Positions 1 through 6,737 of a DNA stretch of 16,118 nt are shown here, piece by piece. Origin of the DNA: Candidatus Hydrogenedentota bacterium (GTDB lineage: Bacteria; Hydrogenedentota; Hydrogenedentia; Hydrogenedentales; CAITNO01). The stretch is from contig SKQZ01000211.1 of assembly GCA_007118765.1 (NCBI GenBank), forward strand, positions 1-16,118, in the 5' to 3' direction. How positions within the stretch are numbered: position 1 is the stretch's first letter; each line of letters starts with the position of its first letter. The notes below the pieces were generated by a model. That model searched no databases. It had not been told where the DNA came from and saw only the letters and a program-made list of their open reading frames with translations. The position numbers and the translations under genes were made by a program.

Positions 1-2
1 CA

Positions 3-401
3 ATTGACTATTGCGCCGCGGACGGTCACAGCATCATACCGATATTGGAAGGCCGCACCGAGGGCATACGCGATTGGATATTCAGTTATATGGGACAGTT
101 TCGCATGGTACGCACCCGAAACTGGATGCTCGAAAACAACAGCGTTGACTATGGAGGCGACTTTTATTATTGTGGGGATGAATGTGATCCGAAGCAATAC
201 ACAAACGTTACGGATTCCCAAGAATTGGCGGCAATCGAAGCCCGACAGGCAATAGATCGTATTATGGCGATGCTGCCGGTGCCGGGCATGCCGGCGGAAG
301 AGCGCGTCCATTTTATACGCTATTTGGAACACTATAACGCGCCCGATTTGGATATGTCCCGTGCGTATCCTCCGGGACACGGACCGGAAACCACGCAATA
401 A
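3..401 (+). CDS. Arylsulfatase, C-terminal fragment (5' end outside window)
   Basis: An open frame enters from the left edge (codon 1 at base 3) and runs 132 codons to TAA. The visible part resembles the end of a type I sulfatase (alkaline-phosphatase superfamily): a DGHSIIPILEG stretch, then RDWIFSYMGQ and RMVRTRNWMLE, which is the usual C-terminal subdomain pattern where the enzyme describes its last strands. The catalytic half, with the Cys/Ser that becomes formylglycine and the metal ligands, lies outside the window and cannot be checked. The family hydrolyses sulfate esters, commonly of polysaccharides. A second complete sulfatase lies 2.2 kb downstream on the same strand, and the phosphoesterase gene begins only 32 bases after this stop, so the two are probably co-transcribed. 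An internal TTG at 45 is not a believable start because homology-like sequence continues upstream of it. Confidence 0.8.
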   Translation: MDYCAADGHSIIPILEGRTEGIRDWIFSYMGQFRMVRTRNWMLENNSVDYGGDFYYCGDECDPKQYTNVTDSQELAAIEARQAIDRIMAMLPVPGMPAEERVHFIRYLEHYNAPDLDMSRAYPPGHGPETTQ

Positions 402-433
402 AACTCGACCAACCCACAGAAGAAGGTAATGTC

Positions 434-2572
434 ATGCTAAACAGAAGGCAGTTCTTGTGCGGGCTTTCCGCAGCATCAATCACGGCCCTGGGGCCGCGTT
501 CGTGGCAGGCCGATGTGTATGCGGATACGTTGTCTGCCACAGAAAAGCCATGCTTGCAGGGATTCATTGTGTCCGATGCACATTTCGGGTGGGATAATGC
601 GCAACAACCCGATCCGGAAGAGCAGCGCCGTGCCATGGAACGCATCTTGAAACGCTTTCCATATCTCGACCTGTTTATCGATACGGGAGATGCCTATCAT
701 GGCAACCTGCGTGGCGCGGATGGCGAGGAAGCGCGCCATCACTGGCTTGATATTATTGCCAATGCCGCAGGGGCGCTCCCGTTTTTTTACATACCCGGCA
801 ACCACGAAATTATCGGCGCGCGCGACGGCGATCATGAAGACCTGTGCTGTCGTTTGGGCAGTATGCCCTGTCGCCCCTACTATAGTTTTGACATCAAAGG
901 CATCCATTTTGTTTCCGTACCTGAAATGATACGTGCCATTTATGTCACCCAGGAAACACTCGAGTGGCTTGCCCTTGACCTGCGTGTTCACAGGGACAAG
1001 ACCACCGTCCTCTTGTCACACAATAACATTACCGGCACCACCGGGCCGTTTGAGGACGGGTATCGCGGTGTTGTCAACAGTGAAGTGTTGCTTCGCCTCT
1101 TTGCGGACAATCCGCAGGTCATAGCGTGGATGCACGGCCATAATCATAACTATGAAATGGTTGACAGGGATTCCGTTCTTTATGTCTCCAATGGCCGGAT
1201 TGGCGGATTTGATCCCAGCCATAATCTTGAGGAGGGCTCCCATGGCTTGGGCGGTATTTTCTTCGCAATCACAGAGGCGGGACTGGCTGTGCGGTCATAC
1301 AGTGCCACCCGCGATTGTTTTCTTGACACCCTTGGAATTGATAATGTGGCTGCGGACATGTGTGTCGCAACTACCATGACGCCGAATGCACCCAGCGCAA
1401 TGTCTTATGGCTACGGCGGCGCCCGGGATGGGCAGCGCATTCCTGTCAAGCATCATATCGTCGGCGAGGCTCTGACACGCACCTTACACCTTGCCGGTGT
1501 TGAGGGCGACACATTCAACGATGACCCGAATCTTTCGCTCTATGCGGCGCGGCATGCAGGCGCCCAAGACAGGCCGCCACAGCAAATGTTGATGGCCTGT
1601 GAGGTGCGAGGTTCCGATGTGACATGGCATTGGGATGCTCCGGGCATTACACTGGCGCCATCGGAAGAGTCCGGTCAGCAGGTTCTTGTTGCCATACCCA
1701 GGGGCAGTCGAAATCAGGTGGCCTATTATCGGTGCGCACCGGGAAAGTCATATCTGTGCCGCATCCACGTTACAGCAGAAGAAACCGCCGGCGCCATCGA
1801 AATGCAGGGGCGCATGACCGATACCCGGGGAAACACACTGTATGAGTCGGATAAAGTGGAACACATGCTGACAGACGGGGCACAACATATCCTGCTCCCC
1901 TTGGAAGTCCCCGCGGCAGCGCATGATGGCACCATATATACCGATGAGTCTTCCGACATTCAGACGCAACTTGCTGTTGACATAGCGTTTGCCGGTTTGG
2001 TCAAGCCGGTTCGTATAGAACGTGTTGAACTGTTGTTTACGGATGCCTCCCAAGAAAGCGTCAAACCCGGCGTTCGCATGGGCGGCGAACTGTACAGGGC
2101 GACAGGCGCTCTTTCCAAAGCCGAGGTGATGCAATTCACGTTGCCGAGCGAAAAAAACAAAGCGGAGATGGTGGAATGTGTTGCCGACGGCAATCAGCGC
2201 GTAACGTGGTTGTTGCGCGAAACATGCGCTGATGTGCAAGTGCGTAACGCGGTGGCGTGCCTACGCAATGGTTGGCTGGAAATTGGGCCGATACGTGCCG
2301 ACTGGCTGGAAGTCCCGGTCATTATGCTGGCTTCTCTCGTGCAACACGACTATCCCTGGCCGGTGCGTCTGTACGATATTTCGGCTCTCAAGATGCGTCG
2401 CCGGGACGGTATGATTGAGTTTTCGGATATGAAACATGGTGAAAAGGCAACCGTAACCTTCCATACAGAGAAGCAACCAGGCCATATTGAAGGAGGCGAG
2501 TTGCTGGAAAGCGAAGCGCAACGTGTTCATGTGCGGGTTCACGCCGAAGAAATGCGCGTTTCGTTTGGATAA
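434..2572 (+). CDS. Tat-exported calcineurin-like metallophosphoesterase with large C-terminal extension
   Basis: The 712-residue protein starts at an ATG preceded by AGAAGG. Residues 1-30 are a Tat-type signal (NRRQFL with R4-R5, then a hydrophobic stretch), so a folded metalloenzyme is probably exported. Residues about 42-260 are a calcineurin-like phosphoesterase domain with all ligand motifs visible: DAH (D48, H50), GD (D86), GNHE (N123, H124), LLSHN (H196) and HGHNH (H236, H238). This predicts a dinuclear-metal phosphomonoesterase or diesterase; the substrate cannot be read from sequence. Residues about 300-712 match no family I recognise; their alternating hydrophobic pattern with many short strands suggests one or more beta-sandwich domains, possibly for ligand binding. 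It sits between two sulfatase genes, 32 bases after the first and 66 before the second, which suggests a role in breaking down a substrate bearing both phosphate and sulfate. That role is inference. Confidence 0.88.
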   Translation: MLNRRQFLCGLSAASITALGPRSWQADVYADTLSATEKPCLQGFIVSDAHFGWDNAQQPDPEEQRRAMERILKRFPYLDLFIDTGDAYHGNLRGADGEEARHHWLDIIANAAGALPFFYIPGNHEIIGARDGDHEDLCCRLGSMPCRPYYSFDIKGIHFVSVPEMIRAIYVTQETLEWLALDLRVHRDKTTVLLSHNNITGTTGPFEDGYRGVVNSEVLLRLFADNPQVIAWMHGHNHNYEMVDRDSVLYVSNGRIGGFDPSHNLEEGSHGLGGIFFAITEAGLAVRSYSATRDCFLDTLGIDNVAADMCVATTMTPNAPSAMSYGYGGARDGQRIPVKHHIVGEALTRTLHLAGVEGDTFNDDPNLSLYAARHAGAQDRPPQQMLMACEVRGSDVTWHWDAPGITLAPSEESGQQVLVAIPRGSRNQVAYYRCAPGKSYLCRIHVTAEETAGAIEMQGRMTDTRGNTLYESDKVEHMLTDGAQHILLPLEVPAAAHDGTIYTDESSDIQTQLAVDIAFAGLVKPVRIERVELLFTDASQESVKPGVRMGGELYRATGALSKAEVMQFTLPSEKNKAEMVECVADGNQRVTWLLRETCADVQVRNAVACLRNGWLEIGPIRADWLEVPVIMLASLVQHDYPWPVRLYDISALKMRRRDGMIEFSDMKHGEKATVTFHTEKQPGHIEGGELLESEAQRVHVRVHAEEMRVSFG

Positions 2573-2590
2573 CCCCGCCCCCGTTATCGG

Positions 2591-2596
2591 TATAAT
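2591..2596 (+). promoter_or_regulatory. Candidate -10 element (TATAAT) ahead of sulfatase
   Basis: A perfect TATAAT lies in the 66-base gap between the phosphoesterase and the sulfatase, giving a predicted transcript start near 2603 and a leader of about 36 bases. The only -35-like element, TTGGAT at 2565-2570, is 20 bases away, which is long, so this is a weak promoter call. The flanking CGGTATAATA resembles the sequence at 4092 upstream of the lipoprotein gene. Confidence 0.35.
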
Positions 2597-2624
2597 AGGT
2601 GCTCATTGAGCACAGTAAGTAAAC

Positions 2625-2630
2625 AGGAGA
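2625..2630 (+). promoter_or_regulatory. Shine-Dalgarno AGGAGA that sets the sulfatase start
   Basis: AGGAGA lies 8 bases before ATG 2639, selecting that codon over the in-frame TTG at 2606, which has no ribosome-binding site. Confidence 0.7.
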
Positions 2631-2638
2631 ACAACGCA

Positions 2639-3994
2639 ATGGAGGCAAGTAGACGCATGTTTTTGACGACAGTCGGTGTTGGCGCAACGCAATTGGCCCT
2701 TGGTGCATCACAACAAAAAGAGCAGCGAAAGCGGCGTCCCAATGTAATTGTCATGTTGACAGATGACCAAGGCTCCGTTGACGTGGGGTGTTATGGGGCG
2801 AAAGACTTGCGCACGCCGTATACAGATGCCTTGGCTGCGCGTGGCGTACGATTTACGCAGTTTTACGTCGCTTCCACGGTATGTTCCCCTTCACGGGGCG
2901 CGTTGCTTACCGGGCGTTATCCCCAACGCAACGGGTTGACCGGAAATGCCAGCGGCACGGTGGGGCTGCCCACTGACGAGATCATCATGCCGCAACTGTT
3001 CAAAGAAGCAGGCTATCGCACTGCGGCGTTTGGCAAATGGCATTTGGGCATGCTCCCGGAAATGAGCCCGATTAAACGGGGGTTTGATGAATACTTCGGG
3101 CATAAGCAGGGGTGTATTGACAACTACTCGCATTTCTTCTATTGGAGCGGCCCAAACCGCCATGACCTGTGGCGCAACGACGAAATGGTGCGTGAAGACG
3201 GCAAGTTTTTCCCTGATCTTATGACACGGGAAGCGCTGCGGTTCCTGGATGAAGCCAAAGACGATCCGTTTTTCCTGTATCTGCCGTACAATTTGCCGCA
3301 TTACCCCATGCAGGCCAAACAGGAATATGACGAACTGTATGAAGGCGAGTTGGAACAGCCGCGCAAGCGGTACGCCGCCTTTGTTTCAAACCTTGATGCC
3401 CAAATTGGCAGGGTCATGGATAAGGTGGATGCACTCGGTCTGCGCGAAGACACCATCATATTATTTTTCAGCGACAACGGGCATTCGCTTGAGGAACGTG
3501 CCTTTTGGGGTGGCGGCAGTGCCGGGCCGTATCGGGGCAACAAGTTTAATTTCTTTGAAGGCGGCGTACGCATGCCGTGTATTGTGTCGTGGCCCGGCGT
3601 AATCCCCGAAAATGAGGTGCGCCATCAAACAACAACCGCCATGGATTGGCTGCCTACCATTGCCGGGTTGTGTGGCCTCGAATTGCCTGACCGCACACTG
3701 GACGGACACGATATCATGGATATTATCGAAGGCGAAAATGCGGGCTCGCCCCATGAAACTGTTCACTGGAAGCTGCGGGAACAATGGGCCGTCTTGAAAG
3801 GCGACTGGAAACTCGTGCGCAATGCGCCCGCCACGCCCTTGGAAAACGAAGTCGTGCCCGGCGAAGAGTTGTGGTTGAGTAATCTCGCTGACGATCCGGG
3901 CGAGACGCGCAACCTCGCCGGGGAACACCCGCAAATTGTGGCGGAACTGACCGCCGAACATGAAAAATGGCTCGCTGACACGGCACGAACATAG
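2639..3994 (+). CDS. Tat-exported type I sulfatase (formylglycine-dependent, Cys type)
   Basis: The 451-residue protein has a canonical twin-arginine motif (SRRMFL, R5-R6) and hydrophobic h-region in residues 1-24. The sulfatase fold follows: metal-binding LTDDQG (D42, D43), the signature CSPSR at 82-86 whose C82 would be oxidised to formylglycine, GKWHLG (K133, H135), PHYP (H221) and FSDNG (D279, N280). The length is typical for the S1 family. The enzyme should hydrolyse sulfate esters outside the cytoplasm; its subfamily and substrate are not resolvable here. Because Tat substrates fold before export, formylglycine would have to be installed in the cytoplasm. No radical-SAM maturase (anSME) is encoded in the window, and the SUMF1-like neighbour downstream is a lipoprotein lacking a key cysteine. 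The start is ATG 2639, chosen for its AGGAGA. Confidence 0.92.
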   Translation: MEASRRMFLTTVGVGATQLALGASQQKEQRKRRPNVIVMLTDDQGSVDVGCYGAKDLRTPYTDALAARGVRFTQFYVASTVCSPSRGALLTGRYPQRNGLTGNASGTVGLPTDEIIMPQLFKEAGYRTAAFGKWHLGMLPEMSPIKRGFDEYFGHKQGCIDNYSHFFYWSGPNRHDLWRNDEMVREDGKFFPDLMTREALRFLDEAKDDPFFLYLPYNLPHYPMQAKQEYDELYEGELEQPRKRYAAFVSNLDAQIGRVMDKVDALGLREDTIILFFSDNGHSLEERAFWGGGSAGPYRGNKFNFFEGGVRMPCIVSWPGVIPENEVRHQTTTAMDWLPTIAGLCGLELPDRTLDGHDIMDIIEGENAGSPHETVHWKLREQWAVLKGDWKLVRNAPATPLENEVVPGEELWLSNLADDPGETRNLAGEHPQIVAELTAEHEKWLADTART

Positions 3995-4010
3995 TGTCGC
4001 CCATACCCCA

Positions 4011-4029
4011 TGCGGCCATATTTGCCGCA
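4011..4029 (+). terminator. Hairpin after the sulfatase, possible weak terminator
   Basis: TGCGGC (4011-4016) and GCCGCA (4024-4029) form a perfect 6-bp stem with a 7-base loop, 17 bases after the sulfatase stop. No U-rich tract follows, so if it ends transcription it does so weakly or with Rho. Confidence 0.3.
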
Positions 4030-4067
4030 GTTATTGCCGTCAATGTCTTCGGACATCGACTGTTGTG

Positions 4068-4097
4068 TTTGCAGGCTGGCGGCAGGCCGGGTATAAT
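4068..4097 (+). promoter_or_regulatory. Candidate sigma-70 promoter for the lipoprotein/DUF1638 pair
   Basis: TATAAT at 4092-4097 is preceded by TTTGCA at 4068-4073 with 18-base spacing. The predicted transcript would start near 4104 and have a leader of about 107 bases. The 216-base intergenic gap after the sulfatase also argues for an independent transcription unit. Confidence 0.45.
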
Positions 4098-4210
4098 ATG
4101 TATGGATGTTTAGCGTTTGCGCGAAACCCGCTTGATGCCCAATGACATGGTGGGCGAGTTGACGTTACAGACAACCTGCGCAACGTACAACATACAAGGC
4201 ATGATATTCA

Positions 4211-5284
4211 ATGAGTAGTATTTATTTCCTCCGTGGGGCAGCGAGCATGTTGTTTGCCGCCTTTGTTTTGTGTCTGTTTTGGGGCTGTTCTTCGGAACCG
4301 CCCCCCAATCCAGAACTGGTGGTTGTGCCGGCGGGATGGTTTGAAATGGGTCGTCCTTACGACTCCGAGGGCCAACCCGATGAGCTGCCTGTTCATACCG
4401 TATATTTGGATGAATACGGCATTGGCAAGTATCCCGTAACAAACCGCGAGTATGTGACGGTTCTCAACTGGGCGCTGTCACGCGGTTATTTGCAGAATCA
4501 AGAGGGCGGTCCCTACGACGGCGGCAAGGTATACGCTTATAACAAGCCCATTGCCGAAACATTTGCCAGTGCGCAAGGTGCGCTGATCAGGTTTAGCGGC
4601 GGAGATTTTGAGGCGTTAACCCGCGATGGCCATAATGGCACGGCCTTTCCAATGGATGATCACCCTGCTGTCTTGATAACGTGGTATGGCGCAGCGGCAT
4701 ATACCAATTGGTTGAGCGAAATGAATGGCCTCACGCCTTGCTATGACACGGACACATGGGAGCGCATTCGTCCGGTTCCGAATGGATATCGTCTGCCCAC
4801 CGAAGCCGAGTGGGAGCGGGCGGCCGCGTGGGACGGACGCCGACACTGGCGGTATGGTGTGACCAGCGACACCCTGGAACAGTCACAGGCCAACTTCTAT
4901 GAAGATACCTATGCAAACCCGTTGGAACTGCGCTCCATGCCCTACACCGCGCCGGTGGGCTGGTACAACGGGACAAACCCCGTTCGGCTGAGCGAACCCG
5001 ATGTGGCAACGCAGGACGCCGCAAGCCCGGCAGGCGCTTATGATATGGCCGGGAACACATGGGACTGGTGTCACGATTGGTATGATGCCGAATACTACGC
5101 AGGAAGCGGGCTGGCCAACCCGCTCGGGGCTTCCTCAGGCGCTTATCGGGTCGGTCGTGGCGGAAGCTGGCGCTATCCCCGCAATCATTGCCGCGCCGCC
5201 GACCGTTATTGGAACTGGCCCGATTACAACAGCCGATATCAAGGCTTGCGTGTGGCCATTTCGCCGCCGCCGGAGACGCCGTGA
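4211..5284 (+). CDS. SUMF1/FGE-sulfatase-domain lipoprotein (likely not an active formylglycine-generating enzyme)
   Basis: The 357-residue protein has a short hydrophobic N-terminus ending in WGCSS (C26), a plausible though imperfect lipobox, so it is probably a lipid-anchored, secreted protein. Residues about 36-355 are a SUMF1-type domain: VPAGWFEMGRP, then KYPVTNREY, RLPTEAEWERAA (around residue 196), AGNTWDWCHDWY and the closing RGGSW...CRAADR...GLRVA. In true aerobic formylglycine-generating enzymes two copper-binding cysteines lie five residues apart after GGSY; here the first position is Y322 and only the second, C327, remains. It therefore more likely serves as a binding or structural paralogue, or has another activity. 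The start is ATG 4211, with AAGG at 4196-4199; an internal Met at residue 13 is possible. Its stop overlaps the next start. Confidence 0.85.
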   Translation: MSSIYFLRGAASMLFAAFVLCLFWGCSSEPPPNPELVVVPAGWFEMGRPYDSEGQPDELPVHTVYLDEYGIGKYPVTNREYVTVLNWALSRGYLQNQEGGPYDGGKVYAYNKPIAETFASAQGALIRFSGGDFEALTRDGHNGTAFPMDDHPAVLITWYGAAAYTNWLSEMNGLTPCYDTDTWERIRPVPNGYRLPTEAEWERAAAWDGRRHWRYGVTSDTLEQSQANFYEDTYANPLELRSMPYTAPVGWYNGTNPVRLSEPDVATQDAASPAGAYDMAGNTWDWCHDWYDAEYYAGSGLANPLGASSGAYRVGRGGSWRYPRNHCRAADRYWNWPDYNSRYQGLRVAISPPPETP

Positions 5285-6033
5285 TGCGTTTGAAGGTAAT
5301 TGCATGCAACGTACTCACCCGCGAAGTATCCTGGTGTGCCGCCAGAAGCAGCAATACCTTGGACTTGGTATTCCTGCCCAAAGGGGAGCATGATCATCCG
5401 CCGCGGCTGCGGGAGATCTTGCAGGAGGAAATTGACGCTACTGCAATAAGCGGAATTGCCTATGACGCGGTGGTGTTGGTCTACGGCATCTGCGGGAACG
5501 CCACCATCGGCCTGAAGGCGAACACCTTCCCGCTGGTAATGCCCCGCGCTCATGACTGTACCACGCTCTTTCTCGGTTCCAAAGAGGGCTTTGAAGAACA
5601 CTTCGGAAAGAATCCGAGTCAGGCATGGACATCCGTCGGTTATTCGGAGCGGGGTGATTCGTTCCTGTCCGACGGCAATACCCGCACCTACGATCAGAAC
5701 GGGTTTTCCTTTGCTGAACTGGCGGCCACGTATGGCGAGGAGAACGCGTGTTATCTGATGGAAGCCATGACGGCGCATCACGACAGCCCGGAGGTCCCGT
5801 TTCTGGATGTGCCCGAAACCCATGTGCCCGAATTGGTGGAGAAAATCAAGACGTATATCGCCGACACGGGCAAGCGTATGCGCACCATTCCCGGCGGCAT
5901 ACGGCTCATTGAAGCGCTTGTTGCAGGTCATTGGGACGAGTCCCTGTTTCTGGTGACGCCGCCCGGGTCTGTTGTGGCCGGTGTTTATGACTACGAACAA
6001 GTGGTTTGTGCCAAATCCCCACCCAATCCGTAA
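5284..6033 (+). CDS. DUF1638 family protein
   Basis: The 249-residue protein has no signal peptide or membrane segment and is presumably cytoplasmic. The pattern matches the DUF1638 family as I recall it: N-terminal KVIACNVL (C8), central AVVLVYGICGNATIGL (C70), LVMPRAHDCTTLFLGS (H90, D91, C92), then a Trp/Tyr-rich segment. The repeated conserved Cys/His/Asp suggest metal or cofactor binding, but I know of no established reaction and assign none. The start is ATG 5284, which shares its A with the TGA of the lipoprotein gene (TGATG), so translation is very probably coupled. The frame stays open upstream to 5188, but that stretch overlaps the lipoprotein gene and reads as its shadow. The partnership of a secreted lipoprotein with a cytoplasmic DUF1638 protein is unexplained. 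Confidence 0.8.
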   Translation: MRLKVIACNVLTREVSWCAARSSNTLDLVFLPKGEHDHPPRLREILQEEIDATAISGIAYDAVVLVYGICGNATIGLKANTFPLVMPRAHDCTTLFLGSKEGFEEHFGKNPSQAWTSVGYSERGDSFLSDGNTRTYDQNGFSFAELAATYGEENACYLMEAMTAHHDSPEVPFLDVPETHVPELVEKIKTYIADTGKRMRTIPGGIRLIEALVAGHWDESLFLVTPPGSVVAGVYDYEQVVCAKSPPNP

Positions 6034-6173
6034 TCTTGCGATGTGCCACAGCGCCGTGATAGGCTTTGCAAGCATTGTGGCCCACATATTTCAGCGGATT
6101 TTATGTGAAACGATAACAGGCACACCAGTAGTTTGGTGAGCCATCCGGGCCAAGGCAACATGGGAGAATAGCG
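6034..6173. other. Intergenic gap before hslV
   Basis: This 140-base gap separates the DUF1638 gene from hslV. It carries small dyads (GCCACA/TGTGGC, CACCA/TGGTG) but no convincing promoter or terminator. hslV has a clear Shine-Dalgarno, GGGAG at 6162-6166, 7 bases before its ATG. Confidence 0.4.
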
Positions 6174-6710
6174 ATGACCCACTCTTTTGAGGGAACAACC
6201 GTATTGACTGCGCGAAAAGACGGCATCGTCGCCATGGGCGGTGACGGACAAGTCAGCATCGGCGACACCATAATGAAAGGCAATGCCACCAAAATCAGAA
6301 GACTGGCCGACGGCGAAGTGCTCGCGGGGTTTGCGGGCGCTGTGGCGGATGCGTTTACGCTGTTTGAACGGTTTGAAGGAAAACTCAAAGAGTTTAACAA
6401 AAATTTGCTCCGTGCTGCCGTGGAACTCGGCAAAGAATGGCGCACGGACAAGTACCTGCGACAACTCAATGCGCTGCTTGCCGTGAGCAACCGCGACATG
6501 TCTCTCCTGATTTCGGGCGGCGGGGAGATTATTGAGCCGGAAGACGGCATACTCGCCATTGGCAGCGGCGGCCCCTATGCGCTTGCCGCGGCACGGGCGC
6601 TCGCGAAACACACCGAACTCAACGCACATGACATTGTGGAACAATCGCTGTGTATTGCCGCCGATATCTGTGTGTATACGAACACACATATAACCATCGA
6701 AACCCTGTAG
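6174..6710 (+). CDS. hslV: ATP-dependent protease subunit HslV (ClpQ)
   Basis: This 178-residue N-terminal-nucleophile protease is the peptidase of the HslUV complex, a cytoplasmic double hexamer fed with unfolded substrates by the AAA+ ATPase HslU. The protein matches HslV throughout: GGDGQVSIGD, TIMKGNATKIRRL, LAGFAGAVADAFTLFERFE, AVELGKEWRTDKYLRQL, AIGSGGPYALAAARAL and CVYTN near the end. It begins with a seven-residue propeptide, MTHSFEG, followed by TTV. Cleavage after G7 makes T8 the catalytic Thr1, and then D24 and K40 fall at mature positions 17 and 33, the conserved proteasome-type active-site residues. hslU normally adjoins hslV, but here the next gene is a convergent ABC transporter and the upstream gene is DUF1638, so hslU is not adjacent. 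Confidence 0.96.
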   Translation: MTHSFEGTTVLTARKDGIVAMGGDGQVSIGDTIMKGNATKIRRLADGEVLAGFAGAVADAFTLFERFEGKLKEFNKNLLRAAVELGKEWRTDKYLRQLNALLAVSNRDMSLLISGGGEIIEPEDGILAIGSGGPYALAAARALAKHTELNAHDIVEQSLCIAADICVYTNTHITIETL

Positions 6711-6713
6711 ACG

Positions 6714-6735
6714 GTCTTGCACAACCTGCAATGAC
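6714..6735. terminator. Small hairpin between convergent hslV and ABC exporter genes
   Basis: GTCTTGCA (6714-6721) pairs with TGCAA-T-GAC (6727-6735) across a CAACC loop, an 8-bp stem with one bulge. It occupies nearly all of the 27-base gap between the two convergent stop codons, a natural place for a bidirectional terminator. There is no T-tract on either strand, so the call is tentative. Confidence 0.3.
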
Positions 6736-6737
6736 AT

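Noticed and set aside
2606..2638. TTG start extending the sulfatase by 11 codons
   Set aside because: No ribosome-binding site; AGGAGA and the Tat signal point to ATG 2639.
5188..5283. Upstream start for the DUF1638 protein
   Set aside because: The extra 32 residues overlap the conserved end of the SUMF1 domain in another frame and do not resemble the family N-terminus.
4211..5284. Calling the lipoprotein the sulfatase maturase
   Set aside because: One of the two catalytic cysteines is absent and the protein is predicted to be exported, while maturation of a Tat substrate must occur in the cytoplasm.
5239..6087. 282-codon open frame on - opposite the DUF1638 gene
   Set aside because: The + strand encodes a recognised family with coupled start; the minus frame has no family pattern.
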